This document shows positions 43,455 to 53,033 of a stretch of DNA of 64,000 nt, piece by piece. The stretch lies in assembly GCA_019751945.1 (NCBI GenBank), contig JAIEMT010000014.1, positions 1 through 64,000 of the forward strand, written 5' to 3'. Each line of letters opens with the position of its first letter. Position 1 is the stretch's first letter. Origin of the DNA: a bacterium. Lineage in GTDB: Bacteria; Bdellovibrionota; UBA1018. The position numbers and the translations under genes were made by a program. A model generated the notes under the pieces. It did not search any database. It was not told the DNA's origin and saw only the letters and a program-made list of their open reading frames with translations.

Positions 43455-45991
43455 GAGCGTTCAATACTTCACGACTTCTGCTGATCGTTGTCCTGGCGCT
43501 CGTAGGTTCTTCCTGTTCCCAGAAATGGTGGGCAGAAAACAATCCCATCTCGGTGATTCGGGCCAAGCTGAGCGGAGACAGCTGCCCTGCTTTCAATCTC
43601 ATCATCAAGGGAAGCGAACAGCAGTCTATCGAGACGATGGAATGTTACATCGATAAAACCAATAAAGTTTGGACACAGGTAGAAGGGGAGAAGAAAGAGA
43701 GTCTCTCTGAGGATGAGATTCGAACGCTCGTTCGTCGAAAGGTCATTAAGCTCCCTTGGAATAAGCCCAACGAAACTCAGGAAGAGGTTCTCGAGGGCGT
43801 ACTCGACGCTAAAAAGCTTATTGGTTTCCCTCGCGATGTCAGCAAGGTAAAAATGGACGAGTGGATTACCTGGGCACGTAAGAGCCGACCTCTCCTCTGG
43901 AAGTTTTACCAAAAATACCGCACACACGATGACTTCTTCACTCCGGAAGTCACCTACTACTATCAAGATCTTCGCGACTTGGTAACGGTTGTCAACGACG
44001 GATTGCGCCGAATGAATTGGTCAATGGATTCACACGATCTGGCCTTTGCATTCATGTCAGCGTTTCGAATGGATGACCCGGTGATTCGCGGTGCGATGGC
44101 TCCGGCAGCGGAAGTGGGCATCAATATTCTGAATGCGTTTTGCCCGACCTTTCGTCAAGCCGATCTTTGGAACTCGTGGGATATGGCCCGATGTTTCGAC
44201 AAGATGTTGGCCGAATTGGAAGTCGGGGCAGATTATTTCGAGTACTTAGCAAATCCTGTTTTGGAAATGCCTGAAGAGCGCATGCAGCGAATTATTGTTT
44301 CCATCGATAAGCTTCGCGATCGGGTTCAAATCTGGTTTAATCAATCGACCCTCACTCCGATTTTTCCTGCTCGCTTTGCTGACGTCGCGCGAAGAATTCT
44401 TTACCCAAAGCGTTTCTCGGGTGGGCGTTCAGTGAATCCCGATTCCGAACTAATTGATAACTTCATGTCGTCGCTGAAAGTCGTACGTCGGTTTAGCGGT
44501 TCTCGTTCGACGGAGGAAGCCATTTACCCGGAGGGCATGGTTCGTATTTACAAAACTCTCTCGGAGGCATCCAAGAGCACCGTTCGGGGAATTTCTTTCT
44601 TTCTGGACGCCGCTAATCAGGGAACCTGTTTGAACCCGGACGCTCGCGATTGGAGAACCTGTACGATTGCCAATTATCAGGGCGCGCCGCCGGAATTGGA
44701 GCGGGCTGCGAGGCTTAAAAATCTCAATCACGGAACCTACGCTTCTCCGCTGAACGGTGGGGAGTTTTCGCGAATTAATTTTTATTACCAAATCGCTGGC
44801 CAAGCCATTGATGCCTTTCACGACGACTGCGAACATTTGAAGAAAATCTATCAATCGCGTGGACTTGTGTTTCAACTCACCAATGGCATGAAGTGTGATG
44901 AGCAAACGATTTCGACGCGCGGGTCTCTTTTCTCGAACTTGAAGGATCCCAACGACAGCTTGGTGCAGTTGATTGATGTGGGGACTAAGGCGCTTGCAAT
45001 CGTTCAGCAGTTCTTCGAGAACGTCAGCCGAAAAGTCGATGGGCGTCCCTTGCGAGATTTCACTCCGCTCATTGATCCGAATTGGAACGTTTCCGGTCTC
45101 GCGCAGCTGGTTGCCATGACGAGCGGTATTCTTGGCAACGGCGATACTTACGCCAACAAGAGTCGGGGTCCTTTTGGTCCGATCTCCGCGTTGGTGTCCA
45201 ACTTCTTAGATGTGACTCCCGAGTTAATTGAGTTGGATCAGATGGGAGTGGCTTCCGCGATCACCGCAGTGAGTGACCTGAGTAGCTATCGAAGGGGTTA
45301 TCTCTCGCTCAATACCAATATGGCGATGGTGAAGTCGGGAGATGAGCCGGCACGTCCAGCCGCAGTGACCTTTGAGGATTACGACTGGCGCCTACCGAGG
45401 TTTGCTGAGTACGACGACATGTATGTGTCGCGTTCCCTATTTTTCAAACACTTGCCAGAAGTGTTGGAGAAATTCTTTCCGCGAACTTATGCGTCTTGCA
45501 ACGAGTTTGGTTTTGAGAAGTCTTGTCAGATCGCTTTTGAAGCTCTGATCCCAGATTCTCCTAAACATCCCGATCAACTGAACCCTGGGGACTTAGATGT
45601 CGTCAGTATTCTTGCGATGGGAGCAGAAGGCCTACTCGATTATTGTGACCGGAGTCATGACAACAGACTGAGTTGGAATTTCTTCGACGGGAATGATGAA
45701 TTGGATTGCGCGGAGACTCGCGCCAAGGAAGTCATCAAGCGGTTGATCGAAGCCAAGATTATCCGCATGGACGACCCCAAGAATGCAGAGAGAACTCAGA
45801 TTCTTCTCAATCTTCAGAGCGCGAATGCGATATTCAGAATTGCTATGAAGTCGGCCATGATGCGCGGCAGTTCAGAATACCTGCTTCTCAACATCCCGCT
45901 GTTCTGGTTTAGAAGTCATGCGTCTCTCGGTTCCATCTACGGACTCATTTCCGACATCGCGGATCCCACACGTGCACGGAGCATCAAGTGA
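43451..45991 (+). CDS. large lipoprotein (first of a pair)
   Basis: 846 residues from GTG 43451 in a GTGA overlap with the barrel gene; GTG 43448 is also possible. A lipobox, LVGSSC, lies at about residue 19. The body is mainly helical, with cysteines in DSCPAF, ETMECY, GTCLNP and TCTIAN that could form disulphides. A stretch LDYCDRSHDNRLSWNFFDGN near residue 735 looks partly like an EF-hand loop. No family recognised. It is partnered with the preceding barrel, in the same arrangement as 48372 and 49789, and it overlaps the next gene (GTGA). Confidence 0.75.
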   Translation: MRAFNTSRLLLIVVLALVGSSCSQKWWAENNPISVIRAKLSGDSCPAFNLIIKGSEQQSIETMECYIDKTNKVWTQVEGEKKESLSEDEIRTLVRRKVIKLPWNKPNETQEEVLEGVLDAKKLIGFPRDVSKVKMDEWITWARKSRPLLWKFYQKYRTHDDFFTPEVTYYYQDLRDLVTVVNDGLRRMNWSMDSHDLAFAFMSAFRMDDPVIRGAMAPAAEVGINILNAFCPTFRQADLWNSWDMARCFDKMLAELEVGADYFEYLANPVLEMPEERMQRIIVSIDKLRDRVQIWFNQSTLTPIFPARFADVARRILYPKRFSGGRSVNPDSELIDNFMSSLKVVRRFSGSRSTEEAIYPEGMVRIYKTLSEASKSTVRGISFFLDAANQGTCLNPDARDWRTCTIANYQGAPPELERAARLKNLNHGTYASPLNGGEFSRINFYYQIAGQAIDAFHDDCEHLKKIYQSRGLVFQLTNGMKCDEQTISTRGSLFSNLKDPNDSLVQLIDVGTKALAIVQQFFENVSRKVDGRPLRDFTPLIDPNWNVSGLAQLVAMTSGILGNGDTYANKSRGPFGPISALVSNFLDVTPELIELDQMGVASAITAVSDLSSYRRGYLSLNTNMAMVKSGDEPARPAAVTFEDYDWRLPRFAEYDDMYVSRSLFFKHLPEVLEKFFPRTYASCNEFGFEKSCQIAFEALIPDSPKHPDQLNPGDLDVVSILAMGAEGLLDYCDRSHDNRLSWNFFDGNDELDCAETRAKEVIKRLIEAKIIRMDDPKNAERTQILLNLQSANAIFRIAMKSAMMRGSSEYLLLNIPLFWFRSHASLGSIYGLISDIADPTRARSIK

Positions 45992-46584
45992 AGCCCTGGG
46001 GCATTTTTTTCATCGCCCTGATCTTCTTCCAAGCAAACTCTGGAAATGCAGTCGAGCAATCTATTAAGCCCGAATCGGTTTTTAAAGTTCGAGCACTTAC
46101 GGGTTTTATTGATGCCCCCCATCGGGTTTTTTCTACACATTGGGTAGATCTCAAGATCCGACCGTTCTTAGAGAGGCATGGATGGAAGGCCATTCAAGCT
46201 CAGGTAGGTTTTCAGCAGAGCCAAGACAATACTTACGCTACTTATTGCAGAATTCGAAATCGGCTTTTGGGAATGGTGACCTGCCCTTTCGATGAAGTAC
46301 AAAACACTATACGTTTTTTGGCAATCTACACAGGAATCCAGACCGAGATCGTGGAACTCCTGGCACAGGAACCTCGTCCGATGCAAATTTTTATCGGGTC
46401 AGGTGCTGCAGTGATTCATTCTCTCATTGTTGCGACAACAACTATTCCCTATGCGTCACTTGAAGCTAGTTATAGATGGCGCGAACGTTTCGTTTCCCGA
46501 GCCGGCATATACGTGAGTCTTTCTTCCAATCCCGAACTCGCCGGAATTGCTGCACCTCAGTTGTCATTGGATTACCTTTTTTAA
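45988..46584 (+). CDS. exported protein, possible small barrel
   Basis: 198 residues from GTG 45988 in a GTGA overlap with the large lipoprotein gene. A signal peptide runs to about NA in SGNAVEQ. The chain ends QLSLDYLF, with a C-terminal Phe, and has short amphipathic segments, so a small outer-membrane protein is possible. Two cysteines are in YCRIRN and TCPFDE. No family recognised. Position in the operon suggests it acts with the barrel and lipoprotein before it. Confidence 0.62.
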   Translation: MKPWGIFFIALIFFQANSGNAVEQSIKPESVFKVRALTGFIDAPHRVFSTHWVDLKIRPFLERHGWKAIQAQVGFQQSQDNTYATYCRIRNRLLGMVTCPFDEVQNTIRFLAIYTGIQTEIVELLAQEPRPMQIFIGSGAAVIHSLIVATTTIPYASLEASYRWRERFVSRAGIYVSLSSNPELAGIAAPQLSLDYLF

Positions 46585-46652
46585 TCTCATTTCTTTGTTG
46601 ATTTTCCCGCGTGCAATCGCAAAACTCATTCCCGAAAAAAGGGGGGACAGTC

Positions 46653-47432
46653 ATGCAACGATTGTGTGCACTAGTTTTAGGGGGATTACTGATCACGAGC
46701 TTGAGCCAGGCAAATCAAGCTTCACAACTACAAGACGAAAAATACTTCACGGTCACTTCCGCAAGTTTGGAAGAGATGCGTTCGGATCTCTACGGAGACG
46801 GAGTTTCGTCGCAACAACAAAATCTGTGGGAGCGCTCTTCGGGTTTTGCCATCAGCAGTGACAATTCTTTAGGAAACATTGTGAAAGGGGTGTTGGGCGA
46901 AGCGCCCGATCTCGCACCTTGGAATGTATTCCTCGATCAAGTCATCAACATGGGCAAGAAGATTTGGGACATCGTGGAATCCAACCGACCTGTGGTGGAT
47001 CTCAAGACCGATGTGGCCAACGCTGTTCCGCAAGGAATTACGAGCTGGCAAGACTTGGGTCAGTGGCAGGCTCCGCGTTCGAAGGTTTATACTTTGGCGT
47101 ACAAGAATCTCTACGGGATCGAAGTCATCCGCTTTGACTACCGTGTGCTTTACACGGCTGGGGGCAGTTACAATGGCGTCGGCCGCTACTTGGCCAATGT
47201 GAGCATTGTTCCGGGCGAGATATCGGTGGCTTGGGGCTATAAATTTGCGGCTAAAAACAGCGTTGCAAGCACCCTGAATGTCGGGACCAAGCAGAACCCG
47301 GTTGGGGGAATGGAAATGATCATCAACTGGAGCATTGATACGCCCTTCAAGCATACGCAGTCGTCGGGCAGCTACTTTGTTCAAGGGGATGGGAAGTTCG
47401 TCGACCTGACAAACGGAAATAGTCTTCTTTAA
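46653..47432 (+). CDS. exported protein of unknown function
   Basis: 259 residues from ATG 46653, preceded by AAGGGGGG; an upstream frame start at 46611 was rejected because the signal peptide (CALVLGGLLITSLSQA) follows ATG 46653. The mature protein has a helical first half and a beta-rich second half (IRFDYRVLYTAGGSYNGVGRY is reduced here to VLYTAGGSYNGVGRY). No cysteine pattern and no family recognised. It follows the preceding gene by 68 bp and could start its own transcript. Confidence 0.65.
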   Translation: MQRLCALVLGGLLITSLSQANQASQLQDEKYFTVTSASLEEMRSDLYGDGVSSQQQNLWERSSGFAISSDNSLGNIVKGVLGEAPDLAPWNVFLDQVINMGKKIWDIVESNRPVVDLKTDVANAVPQGITSWQDLGQWQAPRSKVYTLAYKNLYGIEVIRFDYRVLYTAGGSYNGVGRYLANVSIVPGEISVAWGYKFAAKNSVASTLNVGTKQNPVGGMEMIINWSIDTPFKHTQSSGSYFVQGDGKFVDLTNGNSLL

Positions 47433-47477
47433 TTGCGGAAAATAGGGTAAAGGGTTGGACCATAACGAGGAAAGTTT

Positions 47478-47747
47478 ATGACCAACACTGAGAATACCAC
47501 TGCCGAGAATACTGAAACTGCAGCTCCGGCAGCAGCTCCCGAAGCTCCGAAAAAAGCCGCTGTTCCCCAGGTCGCACCGCGTCCTGCGAACATTGGCCGT
47601 CGGACCATCAAGACTTTGGGTCGCAATAAGCGGAAGTTAAAGCTGAAGAACGACAAAGAATTCGCGAAAGCTTTTTTTGAAGCGAAGTCTAAGCGTTCGA
47701 CCGAGAAAAAAGCAGCTTACCGTAAGAAGAAGAAAAACAAGAAATAA
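47478..47747 (+). CDS. small, very basic protein
   Basis: 89 residues with a GAGGAAAG site before the ATG. The first third is rich in Thr, Glu, Ala and Pro; the last half is extremely basic (RRTIKTLGRNKRKLKLK and a run of Lys at the C-terminus). It has no signal peptide and is probably a nucleic-acid or ribosome-associated protein. No family recognised. It is ten bases upstream of the DUF4442 gene, so they are likely co-transcribed. Confidence 0.65.
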   Translation: MTNTENTTAENTETAAPAAAPEAPKKAAVPQVAPRPANIGRRTIKTLGRNKRKLKLKNDKEFAKAFFEAKSKRSTEKKAAYRKKKKNKK

Positions 47748-47757
47748 GGGCTAATCC

Positions 47758-48261
47758 TTGCTGAAAAACTTGTGGCGGAAACTCCCGCTGCAGACGCGAG
47801 AAACCTTGTATTTGAGGGGATTTGGGTTAACCAAAATCCCCCTTTTACTTTCTGTTTCTCCAAGCATTATTCGTCTGACCGAAGAACAGTGCGAAGTAAA
47901 AATCCCGTTGAACTGGTTTACGAAAAACCATCTCAACTCGATGTACTTTGGTGCGCTCTGTGTAGGAGCCGATTGTGCCGGTGGAATGATCGCTGTTCGC
48001 GCTCTAGAAGAGAAAAAATTGCCTATCGGCTTCGTTTTCAAGGACATGAAAGCGCAGTTTTTGAAACGTGCTGAAGGCGATGTTCACTTCCTCTGTGTGC
48101 AGGGGCGGGAAATCCACGAACTGCTGGAAAAGGCCATGAACACTGGCCAGCGCGAGAACTTGCCGGTGAAGATTGTCTGCACCTGTCCGAGTCTTTCCAA
48201 TGAACCTGTTGCCGAGTTTGAGCTGAACTTGTCTGTGAAGAAGCTCAAGGTTGACAAATAG
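47758..48261 (+). CDS. DUF4442 (hotdog-fold) protein
   Basis: 167 residues from a TTG start that follows AAGGG at a good distance. The segment NHLNSMYFGALCVGADCAGG is the core of DUF4442, a hotdog-fold family related to acyl-CoA thioesterases of the PaaI type, with FVFKDMKAQFLKRAEGDV further on. Reaction and substrate are unknown; a thioesterase role would be inference. Cytoplasmic; no signal peptide. Confidence 0.8.
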   Translation: MLKNLWRKLPLQTRETLYLRGFGLTKIPLLLSVSPSIIRLTEEQCEVKIPLNWFTKNHLNSMYFGALCVGADCAGGMIAVRALEEKKLPIGFVFKDMKAQFLKRAEGDVHFLCVQGREIHELLEKAMNTGQRENLPVKIVCTCPSLSNEPVAEFELNLSVKKLKVDK

Positions 48262-48371
48262 GCCTATAACCCCTCAAAATAATAGGTGAAATCAGCAGTA
48301 ATTGGCGAAGAATTCCGCTTGCGGGAGCGCAATAATTGATGATAGCTATCGGAGATTATGGAGAATTTCCA

Positions 48372-49799
48372 GTGAGTCGACGTTCGACGTGGGCTCCCTT
48401 GGCTCTCAATCTTTGCTTGGTCCTTTTACTTGCATCCCCGGCTTACGCCACTATTTCGGGATCTGCGGGGCTGGACACGACTAACTACGTGAGCACCGCG
48501 CAGTCCTCTAAGGGCGTCGATTTTTCAAATCTCCGCGCAGACGTTTTGGCTGAAACAACTTCCAAAACCATTCGGGCTCGAGCGCAAGCCGAATTCATGT
48601 TGGGGCTGACCAAGAATTCCACCACGACCGGCGAAGCACCTGAAATCTACATCGGTATGAATCCGGAGACTTTTCCGGTTCAGCTGAGCTTAGGTCGCAA
48701 GCTCATGCCTTGGAACGTGCTCGACAACGAATGGGGTTTAGGAATTTGGCAACCCCGGTTTCGTTGGGACGTCCTTCACCCCGAAGAAGTCGGGATGATG
48801 GGGGCCTTTCTTGAAGCACAATCGGAATTTGTTCAGGGCGCGATTTTCATCACGCCCTTCTTTGTGCCTGATCGAGGAGTGCCGATCGATGCGAGTAATG
48901 GAAACATTCGTTCCAGCTCCCCGTGGATGATCACGCCTCCGAACAACGTTTTTTTTCGGGGGCAGTCCATTCCGATTGCTTATGACCTCCGCGTTCCGCC
49001 AGTGGAAGATGTCGTGATGAACGGGGGTTGGTCTACCAACCTTCGCGTGGGACACAAGAGCGGACGAGGTCCTTGGGTTTCGACATCGTTTTCAAGAAAG
49101 CCTGTGAACCAGCTTTTGCTAGGATTTTTTGGAAAAATGTCGATCGATGCCAATGCGCCTGCAGATGTGGTCGATCCGATTCAAGCAAAACTCTATCCGA
49201 GAATTCTGTATCATGAGCTGAAGTCCTTCGACATGGGCTACTCTCATAAGCGCGTGAACCTCTGGGCCTCTGCCCTTTGGGAGCATCCGATTCGCGATGA
49301 AACGCCGGCGACCTGGAACACTCAAGAGATCACTAATTCCGAAGCTTATGGTTTTGGCGTGCGTTGGGCCGCCGTCGGTGAGCTTGATAAACGGGGAATG
49401 GAATTTAGCCTGGGCTACCTTCGCCAGGTCGGTGGAGATGCTCCTTCTCAAGGTCCACCCGAACTCAACGTAAGTAACTTTGAATCGCGCTATCCGTTTA
49501 AAAGCACTTTGCGGTTTGGTTATGAAACTCCGGTGAATCTCATTATGCAGCCGATCAGTCGGGGGCATTTTTGGGAGAAGCTTCGCTGGAAGATGAATCT
49601 GACCTACGACTTCATTGCAGAAGGTTCAATTGTGTCCACGGAGCTGGACTATCGTCCGTCGCAGAAATGGATTATTCGAGCTGGTGTGGATATTTTGAGT
49701 TCGTCGAATCCAGATGCCAACACCAGTAGCGCGTCGGATTTGATTAACCGTTACGTCGCTAACGACGCCATCTATGGAAGGGTGGGGTATGTTTTCTAA
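48372..49799 (+). CDS. outer-membrane barrel protein (second barrel of a pair)
   Basis: 475 residues from GTG 48372, chosen because GGAG precedes it and the signal peptide (LALNLCLVLLLASPAYA) begins just after; the open frame continues upstream to a TTG at 48336. The mature protein has alternating polar and hydrophobic segments, many Trp and Tyr, and ends YGRVGYVF, a barrel ending. Its stop lies 11 bp inside the start of the large lipoprotein gene at 49789. The layout mirrors 42141 and 43451, which suggests a duplicated module. Confidence 0.75.
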   Translation: MSRRSTWAPLALNLCLVLLLASPAYATISGSAGLDTTNYVSTAQSSKGVDFSNLRADVLAETTSKTIRARAQAEFMLGLTKNSTTTGEAPEIYIGMNPETFPVQLSLGRKLMPWNVLDNEWGLGIWQPRFRWDVLHPEEVGMMGAFLEAQSEFVQGAIFITPFFVPDRGVPIDASNGNIRSSSPWMITPPNNVFFRGQSIPIAYDLRVPPVEDVVMNGGWSTNLRVGHKSGRGPWVSTSFSRKPVNQLLLGFFGKMSIDANAPADVVDPIQAKLYPRILYHELKSFDMGYSHKRVNLWASALWEHPIRDETPATWNTQEITNSEAYGFGVRWAAVGELDKRGMEFSLGYLRQVGGDAPSQGPPELNVSNFESRYPFKSTLRFGYETPVNLIMQPISRGHFWEKLRWKMNLTYDFIAEGSIVSTELDYRPSQKWIIRAGVDILSSSNPDANTSSASDLINRYVANDAIYGRVGYVF

Positions 49800-52314
49800 A
49801 AACGTCTTCGTTGCAGGAATAGCAGCCTCGGCGCTTATGATAGGAACATCGGGTTGCTTCTTGAAGTTTAAAGAAGAAGCAAAGCCTGAAAAGGCTATTC
49901 AGTTGGTCAATCCGGAAGATCAGGATTGCCTCGAAAAAGCTCCCGCTGTTTTACAAGAATACTTTGAAGGTACTTTGGAGAGCGCCAGTAAGATCGAGCG
50001 CCTTTTTAAATGCGCTTCCAACTCGTTGGAGCTATTTTATAAATACACCCAAGGGGAGCGCGAAGGAATTTATTCCCCCAACGAGCTTCGTAAGTTTTTT
50101 CAACGCTACTTTTTAGGTGAAGTCAAAATCTCGGATTCGCTCTTGCGCGAAATCATGGGTTTGAAGCAGACCATTTTGGGTGGGGCCGATGATGTTGTCA
50201 CTACAGCAGAACTACAACGCATTAAAGAGCTGATGGAGGTTCTGCGTGTTCACGCCGTTCGTCTCTATCCGTACATGCCGGTGACCCCCGAACATCTGAA
50301 GACTATGCCCGAAGAACAGCTCAATGCAGCGATTGCCGAGATGCTTGCAGGGGCTAAGTCGATGGGCGGTACGATCGAGTCGGTGGGCTATCCGTATTCC
50401 TTCGAGCGATTTGAAAAACTGCTGACTGAAGTCGCTGCTATTTACAAAGGCGAAGGTCCCCGTACTCTACTTTCGCGCATGATGTTGTTTAAGGCTTTTA
50501 AAGAAATCGCCGTAGGTCCTCCGTATTATCAGATTCAGGGTAGCGAGTGGTCGCGCATGTTTATGGTTTCGTCGCAATGGTACGCGCTTTACTTGCGCTA
50601 TGCTCGCTATGACTACCAGAGCGGTTTGCAGCAGATGTCTTGGCGCTATGGCAAGGGGCACCAGATTTTGATGGAGATCGTCGGCGATTCGCGCACGTTG
50701 ATTTCAGAGGCCATTGCTCGCCACCCCGATCACGTGGTGGGGTTCTCGCAGCTGGAACGTCTCATCTTGGGTTTCAAACCGGATGAATTGCCTGTTCAGA
50801 GAGAAACTATTCGCAAATTTTTAGTGCCGCTATTCACTCGTATTTTGGGTGGTGCAGATGGAGGCTCTGAGGGCCGAAGCGCCGTGGGTCTCACTCAGGG
50901 AGCGGTCAATCGCCTTTGGGAAGTGGTTTCACGTTGGTCGGAAGGGCAGTCGTATTTAGAAGAAATTTATAGCAAGGTTGCCTCGTCTCGCGGAATGTCG
51001 TCGCGCCCGGTGGATCAGCTTTCATTTTCTCCACAAGAGCTTTTGAAATATAGCGCCAATGGATTGATCGATCCGGCGAAGTGTTCGCCGACCAAGTCGT
51101 TACTCTTCTCGGCTTCGGATGTTCACCATGAGATGGATTGTTTGGTGGCGTATTCGCGCTCGATGCTTGAGCCGCAAGACGATCAGATTTTCTTTGGGCC
51201 TCAGAATGATGATTACCGAATTTCTTTCTTCGACCTTTCTCAAAAGAATTGGGCGCGTCAGCTCTCGCGTATTTTCTTGGCCGGTTATTCCAATCAAAAA
51301 ACATTGGAGCAAAATCAGCTCGGTGTGAACATCGAGGAATTTAAGATTTTCGTCAGCGATTTGTTGGATGTATTAGTCGACATTCGCGCGCTCGATAAAC
51401 GGTTTAAAGACACCGCTTACCTTCGACGTTTCCGAGAAGCGAACCTCTTCGTCTATTCTGCGAATGGTAACGGCTTGATGGAATTAGATGAAGTAAGCGA
51501 CCTCTTAGTCTTTCTTGTTTCGACGAAGAAATTGGCCGAGCGCATGCACTACGGCATTATGAAGGAATGCGGCTGCATTCTCGACAATCCTAAAACGCCG
51601 GGTGGGCCGCAGGAATGTAAGCTCGATGACAATTTTGGTAAGCCCATGGTCGACGCTTCCTGCTACAAGACGCGATTCTTCAACAGCTTCGAAACTTATT
51701 TCGATCACATGCCTGGGTTGGCATCCTACTATCGATCGATCGACTCCACCTTGCGGCGAAGTATGCAGGACGCTTTGATTCGCGCCAGCCGTGCGACTCG
51801 AAGTGGTGCTGCTGCGCCGATGGACATGGGGGATAGTGAAAGCTTGGCGGGATTGATTCAATACGTGGAGGCCATTTTCTCGCGCTTTGATGTTGGCAAG
51901 AAACATGGTGACGGTACCCTTCAGCGGGATGAAGCCATGCAGGCTTACCCGGTTTTCAAGAGCGAGCTATCCAAGTTGGCTGGTGTGGACAGCGACAGCC
52001 AATTGAAAGCGATTTTCGCCTACCTTTTGGACAATGGAAAAGCCCCGAAGGCAGACAATATTTTTGAAAAGCTCCAGTTCTGGTTCCTCTGGATTGTTTT
52101 GAGTCCCGACGTGAACGCAGACCGTGAGAAGCTCTACCAGGTCTTCGCTCAATTGGCGGGTGGGGGATTGAACAACCTCAAGGCCGTGACGTCTCCAAAC
52201 GGGACCGTGACCCGTGAGCCGATTGCACCGGTTCAGCAGCTCCCGAGTGGAATGCCTCCGTTTAACAGAGCTCAGCCGTTGATTTCGCCGGACCAGCCCG
52301 CAGGGCGTCGTTAG
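49789..52314 (+). CDS. large lipoprotein with EF-hand-like loops (second of a pair)
   Basis: 841 residues from ATG 49789, with GGAAGGGTGGGGT before it. The lipobox is IGTSGC at about residue 23. The body is mainly helical. Two 12-residue loops resemble EF-hands: SANGNGLMELDE near residue 560 and KKHGDGTLQRDE near 705, both with Gly at position 6 and Glu at 12. GGADDVVTTAEL near 125 is weaker. Calcium binding is therefore possible. The C-terminus is Pro-rich. Paired with the barrel at 48372, and its last 53 bp overlap the uracil-DNA glycosylase gene tail to tail. Confidence 0.75.
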   Translation: MFSKNVFVAGIAASALMIGTSGCFLKFKEEAKPEKAIQLVNPEDQDCLEKAPAVLQEYFEGTLESASKIERLFKCASNSLELFYKYTQGEREGIYSPNELRKFFQRYFLGEVKISDSLLREIMGLKQTILGGADDVVTTAELQRIKELMEVLRVHAVRLYPYMPVTPEHLKTMPEEQLNAAIAEMLAGAKSMGGTIESVGYPYSFERFEKLLTEVAAIYKGEGPRTLLSRMMLFKAFKEIAVGPPYYQIQGSEWSRMFMVSSQWYALYLRYARYDYQSGLQQMSWRYGKGHQILMEIVGDSRTLISEAIARHPDHVVGFSQLERLILGFKPDELPVQRETIRKFLVPLFTRILGGADGGSEGRSAVGLTQGAVNRLWEVVSRWSEGQSYLEEIYSKVASSRGMSSRPVDQLSFSPQELLKYSANGLIDPAKCSPTKSLLFSASDVHHEMDCLVAYSRSMLEPQDDQIFFGPQNDDYRISFFDLSQKNWARQLSRIFLAGYSNQKTLEQNQLGVNIEEFKIFVSDLLDVLVDIRALDKRFKDTAYLRRFREANLFVYSANGNGLMELDEVSDLLVFLVSTKKLAERMHYGIMKECGCILDNPKTPGGPQECKLDDNFGKPMVDASCYKTRFFNSFETYFDHMPGLASYYRSIDSTLRRSMQDALIRASRATRSGAAAPMDMGDSESLAGLIQYVEAIFSRFDVGKKHGDGTLQRDEAMQAYPVFKSELSKLAGVDSDSQLKAIFAYLLDNGKAPKADNIFEKLQFWFLWIVLSPDVNADREKLYQVFAQLAGGGLNNLKAVTSPNGTVTREPIAPVQQLPSGMPPFNRAQPLISPDQPAGRR

Positions 52315-52936
52315 CGCGAGCGAAGATTCGATCGAACATGGGTTCTGTCAATCGACCTGTGAAGGTGTTCTGTTGGCTCGGATGATACGAGAGCAAGAGT
52401 AGCCCTTTTTCGAGCTCGATTTCTTTTCCGTGTTCAAACTTCGGTCGTGTTTTCTGATTTCCTAATTTTTTCCAAAGAGCGTGAAAGGCGATCTGTCCGA
52501 GCGCAATGTAGACCCGAGCTCGAGAATATTTTTGAATTTCGACATCGAAAAACTTTTTTGAACATCGTGCTATTTCGCCGGGAGTGGGTTTGTTGTCGGG
52601 GGGAGCGCATTTCACCACACAGGTGACAATCGCATTCTTTAACTGCAGCCCATCGCCTAATCCTGTGGACTCTGATTGGTTCGCAAAGTCGGCGCGGTGC
52701 AGTGCTCGGTACAACCATTCGCCCGAGCGATCTCCCGTGAAAACTCGTCCGGTTCGATTTGCGCCATGCGCGCCGGGAGCTAGACCAACGATGACTACTT
52801 CAGGTTGGGGTACTCCGAATGCGGGAACGGGTCTGGCCCAGTATTGGTCGTTCTGGTAAGCCTTGCGCTTTTCCTTCCCAATACGTTCGCAATAGGTGCG
52901 TAAACGTTTGCAATCGTTGCACTGAGTGACGTCCAT
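52262..52936 (-). CDS. uracil-DNA glycosylase, family 5
   Basis: 224 residues. Motif 1 GLAPGAHGANRTGRVFTGDR and motif 3 SYHPSQQNTFTGRL are typical of family 5 (UDGb), which removes uracil and some other deaminated bases from DNA. Iron-sulphur cysteines are present: CNDCKRL at the N-terminus, and CVVKCAP and RCSKKF later. The catalytic Asp of families 1 and 4 is absent, as expected for this group. Convergent with, and overlapping, the large lipoprotein gene by 53 bp. Confidence 0.9.
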   Translation of the reverse strand: MDVTQCNDCKRLRTYCERIGKEKRKAYQNDQYWARPVPAFGVPQPEVVIVGLAPGAHGANRTGRVFTGDRSGEWLYRALHRADFANQSESTGLGDGLQLKNAIVTCVVKCAPPDNKPTPGEIARCSKKFFDVEIQKYSRARVYIALGQIAFHALWKKLGNQKTRPKFEHGKEIELEKGLLLLSYHPSQQNTFTGRLTEPMFDRIFARANDALRAGPAKSTAELC

Positions 52937-53033
52937 CGAGCCAACCTAGCCCGGGATTCCGGGGGTTTCCAGTCAAAATGCTGACGGCTATTTGAGACCC
53001 TATAGAAGATTAAAAATCTGATAGAATTTTTCT

